A stretch of 64,000 nt of DNA. It comes from Pararhodobacter zhoushanensis. GTDB lineage: Bacteria; Pseudomonadota; Alphaproteobacteria; Rhodobacterales; Rhodobacteraceae. This document shows positions 11,401 through 19,009 of this stretch, in pieces. The first letter of the stretch is position 1. Each line of letters starts with the position of its first letter. The notes beneath the pieces are model-generated. The model searched no databases, had not been told where the DNA came from, and was given only the letters and a program-made list of their open reading frames with translations. Made by a program: the position numbers and the translations under genes. Where the stretch lies: positions 581,001 to 645,000 of the forward strand of contig NZ_JAPDFL010000001.1 of the NCBI RefSeq assembly GCF_025949695.1. Reading direction: 5' to 3'.

Positions 11401-11777
11401 CCGCAGCCGGCATAGACGCCGATGTTTCCCGTGAAACTCTCAGGCACAGCCCCGGCGTTTTCCAGTGCTTCCCACGCCACTTCAAGGAACTGGCGGTGTT
11501 GCGGGTCAAGGATGGCGGCTTCCTTGGGCGAAAAGCCGAAGAAATCCGCGTCGAAATCGGCGAAACGGTCCAGCGGCGCGGCGAAGGGGACGTAATTGGG
11601 CAGGCGCATCACGGCGGGGTCTTCGCCCGCAGCGAGCAGCTCATCGTCCGACAGCCGCCGGATCGCGCGCAACCCGTTACGCAGGTTGTGCCAATACGCG
11701 TCAACCGTCGCTGCTCCCGGCAAGTGGGCGGCCATCCCGACAATGGCGATATCGGTTTCACTGATCCCGGTGGACAT
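5448..11777 (-). CDS. Type I polyketide synthase, KS-AT-KR-DH-ACP-TE
   Basis: 2109 residues in one module. The KS spans about 8-435 with Cys181 (TACSTS), His317 (ECHGTGT) and His357 (NIGH). The AT spans about 530-815 with GHSMGE Ser629 and His727 (DIAAHS), so the usual malonyl HAFH and methylmalonyl YASH motifs are both absent. The KR spans about 1010-1350 with Rossmann GGFGGIG at 1158, Ser/Tyr1314/Asn1318, and an IDD in the LDD position that suggests a B-type ketoreductase. A DH-like hot-dog domain follows at about 1390-1645 (His1399, Asp1568). The ACP has Ser1780 (DLGGHS). The thioesterase spans about 1850-2100 with Ser1925 (GFSGG), Asp1952 and His2084. KR before DH is not the usual order. 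It has its own TE, so this is probably the terminal module, fed by the NRPS carrier protein. The ATG at 11777 is preceded by a weak AGG. A Wzy-like gene ends 93 bases upstream. Confidence 0.93.
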   Translation of the reverse strand: MSTGISETDIAIVGMAAHLPGAATVDAYWHNLRNGLRAIRRLSDDELLAAGEDPAVMRLPNYVPFAAPLDRFADFDADFFGFSPKEAAILDPQHRQFLEVAWEALENAGAVPESFTGNIGVYAGCGMGSYFYFNLCSNRDLVRDVGMFLLRHTGNDKDFLSTRVSHIFDLRGPSVNVQTACSTSLVALHYATQSLLNGECDLALAGGVTIELPQGRGYLYKESEILSPDGECHAFDHRAQGTVFGSGAGCVVLKRLADAVADGDHIWAVVKGSAINNDGAQKAGYLAPSVEGQARCIAEAQAVADTPAETIDYIECHGTGTYLGDPIEVAAMTEAFRETTEATQFCRIGSVKTNIGHLDTAAGVASLIKVALSLHHREMPPSLGFEAPNPTIEFETSPFAVNAALTSWEQRDHPRRAGVNSLGVGGTNAHAILQEAPEREASGGSDWPFQLFTLSARSKTTLDAQAQNLAAHLRANPALDLADTAWTLHTGRRAFDKRRVVVAETALEAAELLETDNPRRVFSHTALDNPDVVFLFPGGGAQYAGMARDLYETEPVFAEWMDRGLDLLQPRLDYDLRALWLPEPGSQDAANETLKRPSVQLPLIMITEYALAQMLMSWGVQPAALVGHSMGENTAACLAGVLSFEDCIGLVHLRGTLFDTVPAGGMLSVPLSVDALTPYLGDLDIASVNAPELTVVSGPDAALDDLAQRLAADGHDTQRIAIDIAAHSRMLEPILARFRAYLASIPLHAPSLPIISNRTGQPLTVEQATSPDYWTQHLRGTVMFADCVSNLAEKPNRIWIEVGPGKALSSLTRMHGAVPGQQVLAILRHPDEDIADDAYHMGLLGRIWALGGTFDWAQIWGEARRVKLPLPGYPFDRREYFIAPATASIETATALPARIEDIADMGTRLAWVARSAEIDFDVDSELHEAPQETWLIFADQDGIAAPVITKLRAAGQKVIEVHAGDSFRRRTDSAYTLPSERGREGYDQLLQDLVHRGTLPTRIAHFWLASGEERFRPGSSAFQAHVEQGFYSLLFLGQTIAAEGLTGPIHTTVITSGAAQVKDEALRWPEKALIAGPARVMPHEMPGMTVSTLDIDPRARKRGGHPDLTDPLLEELFTPPANTIAALRGTKRFEQRLRAQPLPEAPALPQGAAWLITGGFGGIGQSVAEALIRTSGAKIALIARTALPPRADWPALKEQGSPLMRRILQVERLESLGAEVLTLAADVCNIDEMRAAIDATKSRFGPLYGVIHAAGAIDDAPLAAKTVGSVESVFAPKVHGTRVLDALLPDGAVERIVVFSSTSTLTAPAGQVDYVAANEYLNAWAKARSGKTKVTAIDWGIWAEVGMAADAMATRLGQGPAMPDTPTAVPLLDTAGFDAAMNRVFKARYTTDMWLLDEHRTKDGHALVPGTGLLEIAVQSLHGQGEGEPFEIADLTFFRALDVDQPRDIQVTLARSDAGYDFALRSDVTLRGRKGFVLNAQARITMGPIAQPEPLDVPALIARCQTGITEDTKGIATGQEAHLNFGPRWRVLQRMAYGTGEGVAHLALPPAFHADLTQGYVLHPALMDLATGWAMDLIPGYLGRALWVPVSYGSVTVFHALPAQVISHVRIAPAEPGFASFDITLAMPDGTICAQIKRFTIKRLEGGFGTPAPLLPSEVAFSDAPGEGRALNAGEERLARNLAQGLTAAEGAEGFLRALAVVRAQVVISSLTLPELIAESAQPLETAASDGQKFERPDLDSAYIAPRNDVERMLVAMWEELLGVEGVGIQDSFFDLGGHSLIAVRLFARVKKTWSVDFPISVLFEAPTVEKIAARVAEIAGISDSGDAPAVATPVRRYEFLVPMHEGEGGPKTPFFLVAGMFGNVLNLRHLAQLLGTDRPFYGLQARGLLGGAEPHARLDDAARDYLAEVRQVQPQGPYLLGGFSGGGLTALEMAKQLRAAGEEVRLLTLLDTPLPMRPGLSRADKAMIKLTELARKGPAYLGEWRAERKAWQAELARMAEEAQGEADSGFHNRAIEAAFRDALPHVSLDHYDAPVALFRPALDKHWKVTGGRWVSQAKEYVSEDNDWSAWMPQLGVHEVPGDHDSMVLEPNVRVMAAKLKALISKAEA

Positions 11778-11870
11778 ATTTTACCTGCGCAACACTTCTA
11801 TAATGATGGGAAACAATCGTTTCTTTAGGGCGATACTGGACCGGATTTCAGGCTGAAAGGTGGCGGGGGG

Positions 11871-13376
11871 TCACATCAGGGTCCGGGGTTTGTCAGGCGC
11901 CCGGTCCGGTGCGACGGTGGTGCCCAGCACAAGCCCGGCATGGGCGTTGCGCATCCGCGCGGTCCGGGTCGCGCGGTTGGTGGTGCGCAAGGCCTCGGCA
12001 TAGCCCAGCAGCGACCCGGCGATCAGCCAGGTGAAGGGGATCAGGGTGGCGTTGGGCAGCAGATCGATCAGATTGACCGCCAGCATCAAGGCCAGCGCCG
12101 AGGCGGCGAAGGGGATTGGCGGCGCTTCGGGTTTGCGGCCTTCCCACCAGAGCGAGAGGACCGGAAGCGCCAGCAGCCCGAACATGGCGATATAGCCCAG
12201 CCAGCCATATTGCCCGATGGTAATGATCCACATGCCGTCAACGATGGTGAGTGACTCGCCCGTGGCGGGATCATAGACCATGAACCGGCCCCAGCCGCCC
12301 CATCCGAACAGCGGTTTGTCGGCGACATGTTCGATAATGCGGTCTTCGTTGGTGAAGCGGTAGTTGAGGGATTCCGCGCGTTCCTCGCTGATTGCGGCGA
12401 CGCGGTCGACGATGGCCTGCGCCGGAACCAGCCCGCTGCCGCGCAAGAGCGGGTAGGCGATGACCAGCGTGACGATGATCGCGGCGATGGCCAGATGCGC
12501 GCGGGGGCGCAACACCAGGACGATGGGCAAGAAGATCAGCGTGAACATCAGCGCGCCCATGGATTTGCAGATCACCACCAGCCCGACGCCGAAAGCCACC
12601 ATCACCATGCGCCGACCCGCCACCTGTCGCGTTGCCTCACGCGCGCGGGCCGAAGCGGCGAGGGCGACCATGAACGCAAAGAAGGCAACCCACAGCCCGT
12701 GCGGCATGAAGACGAAGGGGCGGAAGCCACCGTTGCGGACCGCCTGCGAGAAATCATGCTGGAAGAACCCGTAGAACCGGATGTGCAGCTGTGGGGAAAA
12801 GCGCACCTCGTACAGCATCGGCAGCGCGTAGATCAGCCCGGCGATGACCAGCGCCAACAGGATCTCGCGGATCGCCTCTTCGGTGCGCAGCAACTCGCGC
12901 GCCAGAAAGAACGGTAGCATCAGGAACATCTGCTGCACCAGCGCCGAGGCCGAGTCATAAATCCTGAGCCCCGGCAGCCCCCAGAGCGCCAGCGCATTGG
13001 GATCGACCAGCCGCATCGTGCCGAAGGTATCGACGCCGAACTGCACCGCGTCCAGATTGGTCACGACCGAGAAGGCCGGGCTGACGATGAACATGGCCAG
13101 CAGAATGCGTCCCGGCCACCCCTCGGGCACCAGATGCGGCATGCGGCCCCAAAGGCCCAGACAGCACAGAAAGGCGGTCAGGTTGGGGATGGATTCCTTG
13201 TTCATTGGCGGCACGACCGGCAGGTTGATCGAGCTGAGCTGCGGCAGGAACATATAGGCGGCCAGGATCGACCAGATCAGCGCGCGCTCGGGCGGCAACA
13301 GGCGGAACATCAGCACGCCAACAACCGGCCAGCCCAGCAGTGCCAGCAGTGCTAAACTGTTGCCAATGTCGATCAT
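11871..13376 (-). CDS. O-antigen/exopolysaccharide polymerase-like membrane protein (Wzy type)
   Basis: 501 residues with about ten or more hydrophobic segments spread along the length. A long soluble loop between residues about 315 and 375 contains the FTNEDRIIEH...PLFGWGGWG stretch, resembling the periplasmic loop of Wzy/O-antigen ligase-like proteins. It would act in the inner membrane, polymerising or ligating lipid-linked repeat units. The gene lies on the same strand 93 bases upstream of the PKS and could share its transcript. On the other side, across 189 bases, a WecG/TagA glycosyltransferase is divergent. Wzy proteins diverge strongly, so the family call rests on topology and the loop rather than on a strict motif; ligase versus polymerase cannot be settled. 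Confidence 0.75.
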   Translation of the reverse strand: MIDIGNSLALLALLGWPVVGVLMFRLLPPERALIWSILAAYMFLPQLSSINLPVVPPMNKESIPNLTAFLCCLGLWGRMPHLVPEGWPGRILLAMFIVSPAFSVVTNLDAVQFGVDTFGTMRLVDPNALALWGLPGLRIYDSASALVQQMFLMLPFFLARELLRTEEAIREILLALVIAGLIYALPMLYEVRFSPQLHIRFYGFFQHDFSQAVRNGGFRPFVFMPHGLWVAFFAFMVALAASARAREATRQVAGRRMVMVAFGVGLVVICKSMGALMFTLIFLPIVLVLRPRAHLAIAAIIVTLVIAYPLLRGSGLVPAQAIVDRVAAISEERAESLNYRFTNEDRIIEHVADKPLFGWGGWGRFMVYDPATGESLTIVDGMWIITIGQYGWLGYIAMFGLLALPVLSLWWEGRKPEAPPIPFAASALALMLAVNLIDLLPNATLIPFTWLIAGSLLGYAEALRTTNRATRTARMRNAHAGLVLGTTVAPDRAPDKPRTLM

Positions 13377-13565
13377 GCCTGCGCACCCTTAGGGCACCGT
13401 GACCTTGCCTGCGTCTTCATTGCCCGGTTTCCACTGCTCTGACCGCTCCACCCTCTGCCGGGGCTTTCGTCGCGGTACGGCGGAAACTATAACAATCCAC
13501 AGCCGCGTTGTCTGCCCAGACCGGGGCAGGTTCACCGCCAAATGCGACGACACTAAGGGGGTTTC

Positions 13566-14312
13566 GTGGAGTTTTCCTTTCCGCCGCACCGGATCGTGGT
13601 GAACATGCCTGACGCGGGCACCCTGTTGTCCGAGGTGCGCCGCCGATTGCAGGCGGGTGAAGGGTTCGCGCTGGCGACGATCAATCTGGATCATCTGGTC
13701 AAACTGGCGCGCGATCCGGGGTTCCGCGCGGTCTATGCCGCGCAGGATCTGGTTTGCGCCGATGGCAATCCGATCGTGTGGCTGTCAAAGCTGGCGCGCA
13801 AGCCGGTGTCGCTGGTGCCCGGGTCGGACATGATCTTGCCACTGGCGCAACAGGCGGCGCGTGCCGGGGTGCCGGTGGCGCTGATGGGCTCGACCGGGGA
13901 AAGTCTGGCGGCGGCCGCGGTCGCGCTGAACGAGCGCGTGTCGGGTTTGCAGATCTTGGCGGCGATTGCGCCGCCGATGGGGTTTGATCCGACCGGCGAA
14001 GCGGCGCGCGCGATCCTGCACCAGATCGACGCATCCGGCGCGCGGCTGGTTTTTGTGGCGCTGGGCGCGCCCAAACAAGAGGCCTTCGCCGCCTTTGGCC
14101 GTGAGGTCACGCCGGGTATCGGCTTTGCCAGCATCGGCGCGGGGCTGGATTTTATCTCGGGTCGGCAGAACCGCGCGCCCGACTGGGTCAAGGCCATCGC
14201 GATGGAGTGGCTGTGGCGGATGCTGTCCAATCCGCGCCGTCTGGCCAAGCGTTATCTCGATTGCGCGTTGATCCTGCCGGGACAGGCGATCAACGCGTTT
14301 CGGCAGCGTTAG
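13566..14312 (+). CDS. WecG/TagA/CpsF family glycosyltransferase
   Basis: 248 residues from a GTG start with AAGGGGG about five bases upstream. WecG/TagA hallmarks are visible: INLDHLVKLARDPGFRAVYA near residue 39, CADGNPIVW near 64, PGSDMILPL near 84, LMGSTGES near 103, then VALGAPKQE and IGAGLDFISG in the C-terminal third. Members transfer N-acetylmannosamine or related sugars to undecaprenyl-linked acceptors at the cytoplasmic membrane during capsule, enterobacterial common antigen or teichoic acid assembly. It is divergent from the Wzy-like gene and convergent with the next GT2, with three bases between stop codons. Substrate is unknown. Confidence 0.9.
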   Translation: MEFSFPPHRIVVNMPDAGTLLSEVRRRLQAGEGFALATINLDHLVKLARDPGFRAVYAAQDLVCADGNPIVWLSKLARKPVSLVPGSDMILPLAQQAARAGVPVALMGSTGESLAAAAVALNERVSGLQILAAIAPPMGFDPTGEAARAILHQIDASGARLVFVALGAPKQEAFAAFGREVTPGIGFASIGAGLDFISGRQNRAPDWVKAIAMEWLWRMLSNPRRLAKRYLDCALILPGQAINAFRQR

Positions 14313-14315
14313 GGT

Positions 14316-15281
14316 CTATTTGTATTCGATCAGCCGGGTTTCGGTCTTGGCGACCTTGCGCGCGTAGAAGCGCAGCGCGCCGACCGCCTCGGGGAATTTG
14401 CCCAGCGTGTTGAAGAACGCTGCCGACCAGCCCAAACGCTCTTTCAGCCGCACCACTTGTAGCGGATAGGCCAGCAGCAACAGCAGCGCGGCGGGATGCA
14501 GCAGCGCGCCGAACAGCGCGACCAGCGGAATGCCCAGCCCCCAGATCCAGATGCGTCGGACCTCGGCCTGCCAATGCGGCGTTTGCGGCGTCGAGAACCG
14601 CGCGGCCCCCTCGGCAAAGGCGTGACCGGCGCGTTCGACCCGTTTCCACCACTGGCCAAAGCGGGTGACGTCGGCGTCATGCCAAGTCATCTCGGCGTCG
14701 ATGCGCCAGATTGTCCAGCCGCGCGCGTGCAGGCGCAGGCACAGTTCGGGCTCTTCGCCCGCAATCAGATCTTCGCGATAGCCGTTGACTGCATTCACGG
14801 CCTGATGGCGCATCAAGGCATCGCCACCACAGGCGCGGGCTTCACCGACGGGCGTGTCCCATTCGGCGTCGATCAGGGTGTTGTAGACACTGGCCTCGGG
14901 GTGGATCTCGCGCCGTCGCCCGCAGACCACGGCGGCGCGCAGGTTTTCCGACAGGAACCGGACCGCGCGGTCCATCCAGCCCTCGCGCAGGATGCAATCG
15001 CCGTCGATGAACTGCACATAATCGGGCGCGTCTGCCTTCAGCGCTTTCAGCCCGGCATTGCGGGCGCGCGCGGCGGTGAAGGGCAGGCTCATGTCCAGCG
15101 CCACGACAATCGCGCCCTCGGCCTGTGCGGCCTGAACGCTGCCGTCGGTCGAGCCGGAATCGACATAGATAACGCGCCGCACCTGCCCGTGCAGCGATTG
15201 CAGGCAGGCTATCAGGCGCTCGCCCTCATTGCGCCCGATGACAACGGCATCGACACTCGGCTTGGGTTTGACCCGTGGCAT
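14316..15281 (-). CDS. Family 2 glycosyltransferase with C-terminal membrane segments
   Basis: 321 residues. The N-terminal GT-A domain shows VVIGRNEGERL, YVDSGSTDGS and the metal-binding FIDGDCIL, then the acceptor region GEEPELCLRL. Hydrophobic stretches around residues 245-275 (IPLVALFGALLHPAALLLLL) suggest membrane anchoring. I chose the ATG at 15281 because GGAG lies eight bases upstream; the open frame runs further to 15575, but that part has no homology-like features and overlaps the divergent promoter region. It converges on the WecG/TagA gene and is divergent from the thiolase operon. Likely role is extension of a lipid-linked glycan; sugar specificity is not readable. Confidence 0.87.
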   Translation of the reverse strand: MPRVKPKPSVDAVVIGRNEGERLIACLQSLHGQVRRVIYVDSGSTDGSVQAAQAEGAIVVALDMSLPFTAARARNAGLKALKADAPDYVQFIDGDCILREGWMDRAVRFLSENLRAAVVCGRRREIHPEASVYNTLIDAEWDTPVGEARACGGDALMRHQAVNAVNGYREDLIAGEEPELCLRLHARGWTIWRIDAEMTWHDADVTRFGQWWKRVERAGHAFAEGAARFSTPQTPHWQAEVRRIWIWGLGIPLVALFGALLHPAALLLLLAYPLQVVRLKERLGWSAAFFNTLGKFPEAVGALRFYARKVAKTETRLIEYK

Positions 15282-15417
15282 ACGCGTTACTCCATCCCTC
15301 CATGGATTAGGGGAGCACCCGGCCCGCTGTCCAGCACGCACGAATGTTGCACGCACCCACTGTGCAAGCAGCGCGCAATGTGTTGCATTCCTGCCTAGGC
15401 AGAGGAGGAGAACACCC

Positions 15418-16587
15418 ATGACCCGCGCGCAAATCGTCGGCTGGAGCCACAGCCAGTTCGGCAAGGCCGAAGCCCCCGACACCGAATCCCTGATCGCCGG
15501 CATCCTTGGGCCTGCGTTGGAGCACGCGGGCATCGGGGCTGAGGATGTCGATGGCATCTTTGTCGGCGTGTTCAACGCCGGGTTCTCACGGCAGGATTTT
15601 CAGGCCGCACTGGTCGCGCTGGCCGATGAGCGCCTGCGCTATACCCCGGCGATCCGGTATGAGAACGCCTGCTCCACCGGCTCGGCGGCGCTCTATGGCG
15701 CGATGGATTTCATCGAGAGCGGGCGCGGCAGGATTGCGCTGGTGGTCGGTGCGGAAAAGATGACCGCGACACCGACGGCGCAGGTGGGGGACATTCTGCT
15801 GGGCGCCTCTTACGTTAAGGAAGAGGCCGAGGTTCAGGGCGGCTTCGCCGGTCTCTTCGGTCAGATCGCGCAGAGCTATTTCCAGCGCTACGGCGATCAG
15901 TCCGACGCTTTGGCGATGATCGCCGCCAAGAACCACGCGAACGGCGTCCACAACCCCTATGCCCATATGCGCAAGGATTTCGGCTTCGATTTCTGCAACA
16001 CGCCCAGCGACAAGAACCCGCATGTCGCGGGCCCGCTGCGGCGCACGGATTGCTCGCTGGTCTCGGACGGGGCGGCGATTCTGGTGCTGGCGGATGCGGA
16101 AACCGCCCAGACCCTGAACCGCGCCATCGCCTTTCGGTCGCGCGTGCAGGCCAATGACTTCCTGCCCATGTCACGCCGCGATGTGCTGGAATTCGCCGGT
16201 GCGCGCCGGGCTTGGTCGCAGGCGTTGGAGCAGGCGGGGCTTAGCCTTGATGACCTCAATTTGGTTGAAACCCATGACTGCTTCACCGTCGCCGAGATGC
16301 TTGAGTATGAGGCGATGGGGCTGGCCGAGCGTGGTCAGGGCCACCGGGTGATCCGCGAGGGCATCACCGCCAAGGACGGCAAGCTGCCGGTGAATGCCTC
16401 GGGCGGGTTGAAGTCCAAGGGGCACCCGATTGGTGCAACCGGCGTGTCGATGCATGTCATGGCCGCGATGCAGTTGGCTGGCGAGGCCGGGGATATGGCG
16501 GTCAAGGATGCGCGCATCGCGGGCGTGTTCAACATGGGCGGCGTGGCGGTGGCCAATTACTGCTCGATCCTTGAGCGCGTGAAATGA
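15418..16587 (+). CDS. Thiolase family protein (SCP2-type acetyl-CoA acyltransferase)
   Basis: 389 residues. The nucleophile is Cys85 in YENACSTGSA. The catalytic His lies in KSKGHPIGATG, preceded by NASGG. The usual C-terminal CxGxG of biosynthetic thiolases is replaced by NMGGVAVANY, which together with ETHDCF places it with the SCP2/lipid-transfer-type thiolases. These cleave or condense beta-ketoacyl-CoA in fatty acid, sterol side-chain or aromatic catabolism. The ATG at 15418 has GAGGAGG just upstream; a longer reading from 15229 has no support. Its stop overlaps the acyl-CoA ligase start (ATGA), and the PPC protein follows in the same way. A catabolic beta-oxidation-like operon is likely; the substrate is unknown. 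Confidence 0.9.
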   Translation: MTRAQIVGWSHSQFGKAEAPDTESLIAGILGPALEHAGIGAEDVDGIFVGVFNAGFSRQDFQAALVALADERLRYTPAIRYENACSTGSAALYGAMDFIESGRGRIALVVGAEKMTATPTAQVGDILLGASYVKEEAEVQGGFAGLFGQIAQSYFQRYGDQSDALAMIAAKNHANGVHNPYAHMRKDFGFDFCNTPSDKNPHVAGPLRRTDCSLVSDGAAILVLADAETAQTLNRAIAFRSRVQANDFLPMSRRDVLEFAGARRAWSQALEQAGLSLDDLNLVETHDCFTVAEMLEYEAMGLAERGQGHRVIREGITAKDGKLPVNASGGLKSKGHPIGATGVSMHVMAAMQLAGEAGDMAVKDARIAGVFNMGGVAVANYCSILERVK

Positions 16588-18182
16588 GGGCGGATCTGTC
16601 CGCAGGCATCACTCCGGTGTCGACCCGGGTGATGAACCTGTCGCATCTGCTCACCGACATCGCCCGCCGCCACCCCGACGCGCCGGGGTTCATCTGGGAC
16701 GACCGGGTCTGGAGCTGGTCGCAGATGGAGGCGCGCGCGGCGGCCTTTGCCGAGGCGCTGATAGAGCGGTTCGGCGTGCAAAAGGGCGACCGGATTCTGG
16801 TGCAGTCGGCCAATAACAACCAGATGTTCGAAGCGATGTTCGGCTGCTGGCGTGCCGGCTGCGTCTGGGTGCCCGCCAATTTCCGCCAGACGCCGCAGGA
16901 TGTGGCCTTTCTGGCGCAATCCTCGCAGGCGCGGGGGTTGCTGGTGGGCGCGGAATTTGCCGACCACGCCCGCGCCTGCGCGCCGGTGCTCGATTTCACC
17001 ATCTCGATTGGTGCGAGCGAGTTTGCCGAAGATTACGAGGCGCTGATCGCCCCCTATCTGGGCCGCGCCCGTCCCGCTGTGGGCGTGCAGCGCGATGATC
17101 CTTGCTGGTTCTTCTTCACCTCGGGCACCACCGGACGGCCCAAGGCGGCGGTGTTGACGCATGGCCAGATGGGCTTTGTGATCACAAACCACCTGTGCGA
17201 CCTGATGCCCGGCACCGGGGCCGATTGGGGCACGCCGGATGCCTCGCTGGTCGTCGCGCCGCTCAGCCATGGCGCGGGGATTCACCAACTGGCGCAGGTG
17301 GCGCATGGGGTGCCGTCAATCCTGCCAGCGGGGGCAAAACTGGACCCGGCCGAGGTCTGGGCGCTGGTCGAAAAGCACCGCGTGACCAACATGTTCACCG
17401 TGCCGACCATCGTGAAACTGCTGGTCGAGCATCCGGCGGTCGATGCGCATGACCATTCCAGCTTGCGCTACGTGATCTACGCCGGTGCGCCGATGTACCG
17501 CGCCGATCAGATTACCGCGCTCGAGAAGCTCGGCCCCGTGCTGGTGCAATATTTCGGGCTGGGCGAGGTGACGGGCAACATCACGGTGCTGCCCCCGGTG
17601 CATCATTCCAGCGGCGAGATGAAGCTGGGCACCTGCGGGTTTGCGCGCACGGGGATGCAGGTGCAGGTCCAGCGCGAGGATGGGAGTGAGTGTGATCCGC
17701 TGGAAACCGGCGAGATCTGCGCCACCGGGCCGGCGGTCTTTGCGGGCTATTTCAACAACCCCGAGGCCAATGCGAAGAGTTTTCGCGACGGTTGGTTCCT
17801 GACCGGCGATCTGGGGCATATGGACGATGAGGGGTTCGTCTATCTGACCGGGCGGGCGTCGGACATGTATATCTCGGGCGGGTCGAACATCTATCCGCGC
17901 GAGATTGAAGAAAAGATCCTGCTGCATCCTGCGATCAGCGAGGTTGCCGTGCTGGGCGTGCCGAACCGCAAATGGGGCGAGGTCGGCATGGCGGTCTGCG
18001 TCTGCGCGCAGCCGGTCGAAGCTGCCGCGTTGCTGGCATGGCTGGCTGACAAGATGGCGCGCTACAAGCTGCCGCAGCATGTGGTGTTCTGGGATGAGAT
18101 GCCGAAATCGGCCTATGGCAAGATCACCAAGAAGATGATCCGCGCGGAACTTACCGCGCGCGGACAGGTGCCGCCGGAATGA
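16584..18182 (+). CDS. AMP-dependent acyl-CoA synthetase/ligase
   Basis: 532 residues of the ANL superfamily. Motifs in order: the P-loop FTSGTTGRPKAAVLTH, aromatic/acid motif YFGLGEVTGN, GWFLTGDLGHMD, the hinge region SGGSNIYPREIEEK, and the C-terminal catalytic lysine in KSAYGKITKK. It would activate a carboxylic acid as acyl-AMP and then as the CoA thioester, feeding the thiolase encoded just before it. The ATG at 16584 overlaps the thiolase stop by four bases. An internal ATG at 16632 (MNLSHLL) is an alternative start with no better ribosome site. The substrate could be an aromatic or medium/long-chain acid; the sequence does not tell. Confidence 0.92.
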   Translation: MRADLSAGITPVSTRVMNLSHLLTDIARRHPDAPGFIWDDRVWSWSQMEARAAAFAEALIERFGVQKGDRILVQSANNNQMFEAMFGCWRAGCVWVPANFRQTPQDVAFLAQSSQARGLLVGAEFADHARACAPVLDFTISIGASEFAEDYEALIAPYLGRARPAVGVQRDDPCWFFFTSGTTGRPKAAVLTHGQMGFVITNHLCDLMPGTGADWGTPDASLVVAPLSHGAGIHQLAQVAHGVPSILPAGAKLDPAEVWALVEKHRVTNMFTVPTIVKLLVEHPAVDAHDHSSLRYVIYAGAPMYRADQITALEKLGPVLVQYFGLGEVTGNITVLPPVHHSSGEMKLGTCGFARTGMQVQVQREDGSECDPLETGEICATGPAVFAGYFNNPEANAKSFRDGWFLTGDLGHMDDEGFVYLTGRASDMYISGGSNIYPREIEEKILLHPAISEVAVLGVPNRKWGEVGMAVCVCAQPVEAAALLAWLADKMARYKLPQHVVFWDEMPKSAYGKITKKMIRAELTARGQVPPE

Positions 18183-19000
18183 TCGAAACGCTGCGCCATC
18201 CCGGCCCGGTCTCGGCCCGGCGCTGGGCCGTGGCCCGCTGCACGGCCGAACCGGTGGAGGTTGTCCTTCCCGTCGCCGAGACCTTCGCGAAATCCGCCGC
18301 GCTGGCGCTGGCGGATTATGACGGTGGGTGGCTGGTGATCGAGAATGAGACCCTAACAACGCTGGATTTCGTGATTCCGGGCGAGGATGCCACCGGCGCG
18401 CATGCCGCGTGGTACGCAGGGCCCTATCAGATGGGCGCGGGGCGGATTGACCATCTGGGGATGCATGTCGGCCGCAAGGACGGGGCTGCGTGGATCCATG
18501 GCCACGGCGTGTTCGATGCGCCGGGGTGGGAGGGGCCGCGCATGGGACACATCCTGCCCTTCGAGAGCCGCCTTGCCCACCCGATCCGCGCGCGGGGATG
18601 GGGTATCAGGGGCGCGAGATTGCAGGTTTGCGCAGAGTTAGAGACGAATTTCCCGCTTTTCCAGCCGGTTGATCTGGGCGGCGGCACCAACGCGGCGCTG
18701 GTCACCCTGCGGCCCAATCAGGACATGAACGCAGCCCTGGCGCTGGCGGCGGCGGAAGCGGGGATCACCGACGGGCAGGTTCTGGGGTTGGGGTCGATCG
18801 TGCGGCCAAAGCTGCAGGGCCAGCCCCGGATCGACAGCCACGCGACCGAGCTGCTGCTGACCCAAGGCACGCTGCAGAACGGCGTCGCCCGGATCGAAAC
18901 CGAGATCGTCACACTGGACGCCAGCATCCACAAGGGCTGGCTGGAGCCGGGCCAAAATGGCGTCTGTATCACCGCCGAGTTGCTGGTGATCGCGGGCTGA
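18179..19000 (+). CDS. Tandem PPC/DUF296-domain protein
   Basis: 273 residues that seem to hold two copies of the PPC (DUF296) fold. In the second half LRPNQDMNAALALAAAEAG, then GLGSIV, IDSHATELLL and a C-terminal beta strand follow the usual PPC order. The first half has HGHGVFDAP and GHILPFES, with histidines in the place where PPC trimers can bind metal. It starts by ATGA overlap with the ligase gene and ends nine bases before the convergent GntR gene. In plants PPC proteins are AT-hook partners; bacterial stand-alone versions have no firm function. Here its strict coupling to a thiolase and acyl-CoA ligase suggests a metabolic or acyl-CoA-related job. The domain call is from pattern, not from a search. 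Confidence 0.6.
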   Translation: MIETLRHPGPVSARRWAVARCTAEPVEVVLPVAETFAKSAALALADYDGGWLVIENETLTTLDFVIPGEDATGAHAAWYAGPYQMGAGRIDHLGMHVGRKDGAAWIHGHGVFDAPGWEGPRMGHILPFESRLAHPIRARGWGIRGARLQVCAELETNFPLFQPVDLGGGTNAALVTLRPNQDMNAALALAAAEAGITDGQVLGLGSIVRPKLQGQPRIDSHATELLLTQGTLQNGVARIETEIVTLDASIHKGWLEPGQNGVCITAELLVIAG

Positions 19001-19009
19001 AACAGGCTC

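Noticed and set aside
7941..11828. Very long plus-strand open frame (1295 codons) opposite the PKS
   Set aside because: It is antisense to a PKS with all catalytic motifs. Its translation is rich in Arg, Gly, Gln and His with no domain, as expected for an antisense frame of GC-rich coding DNA.
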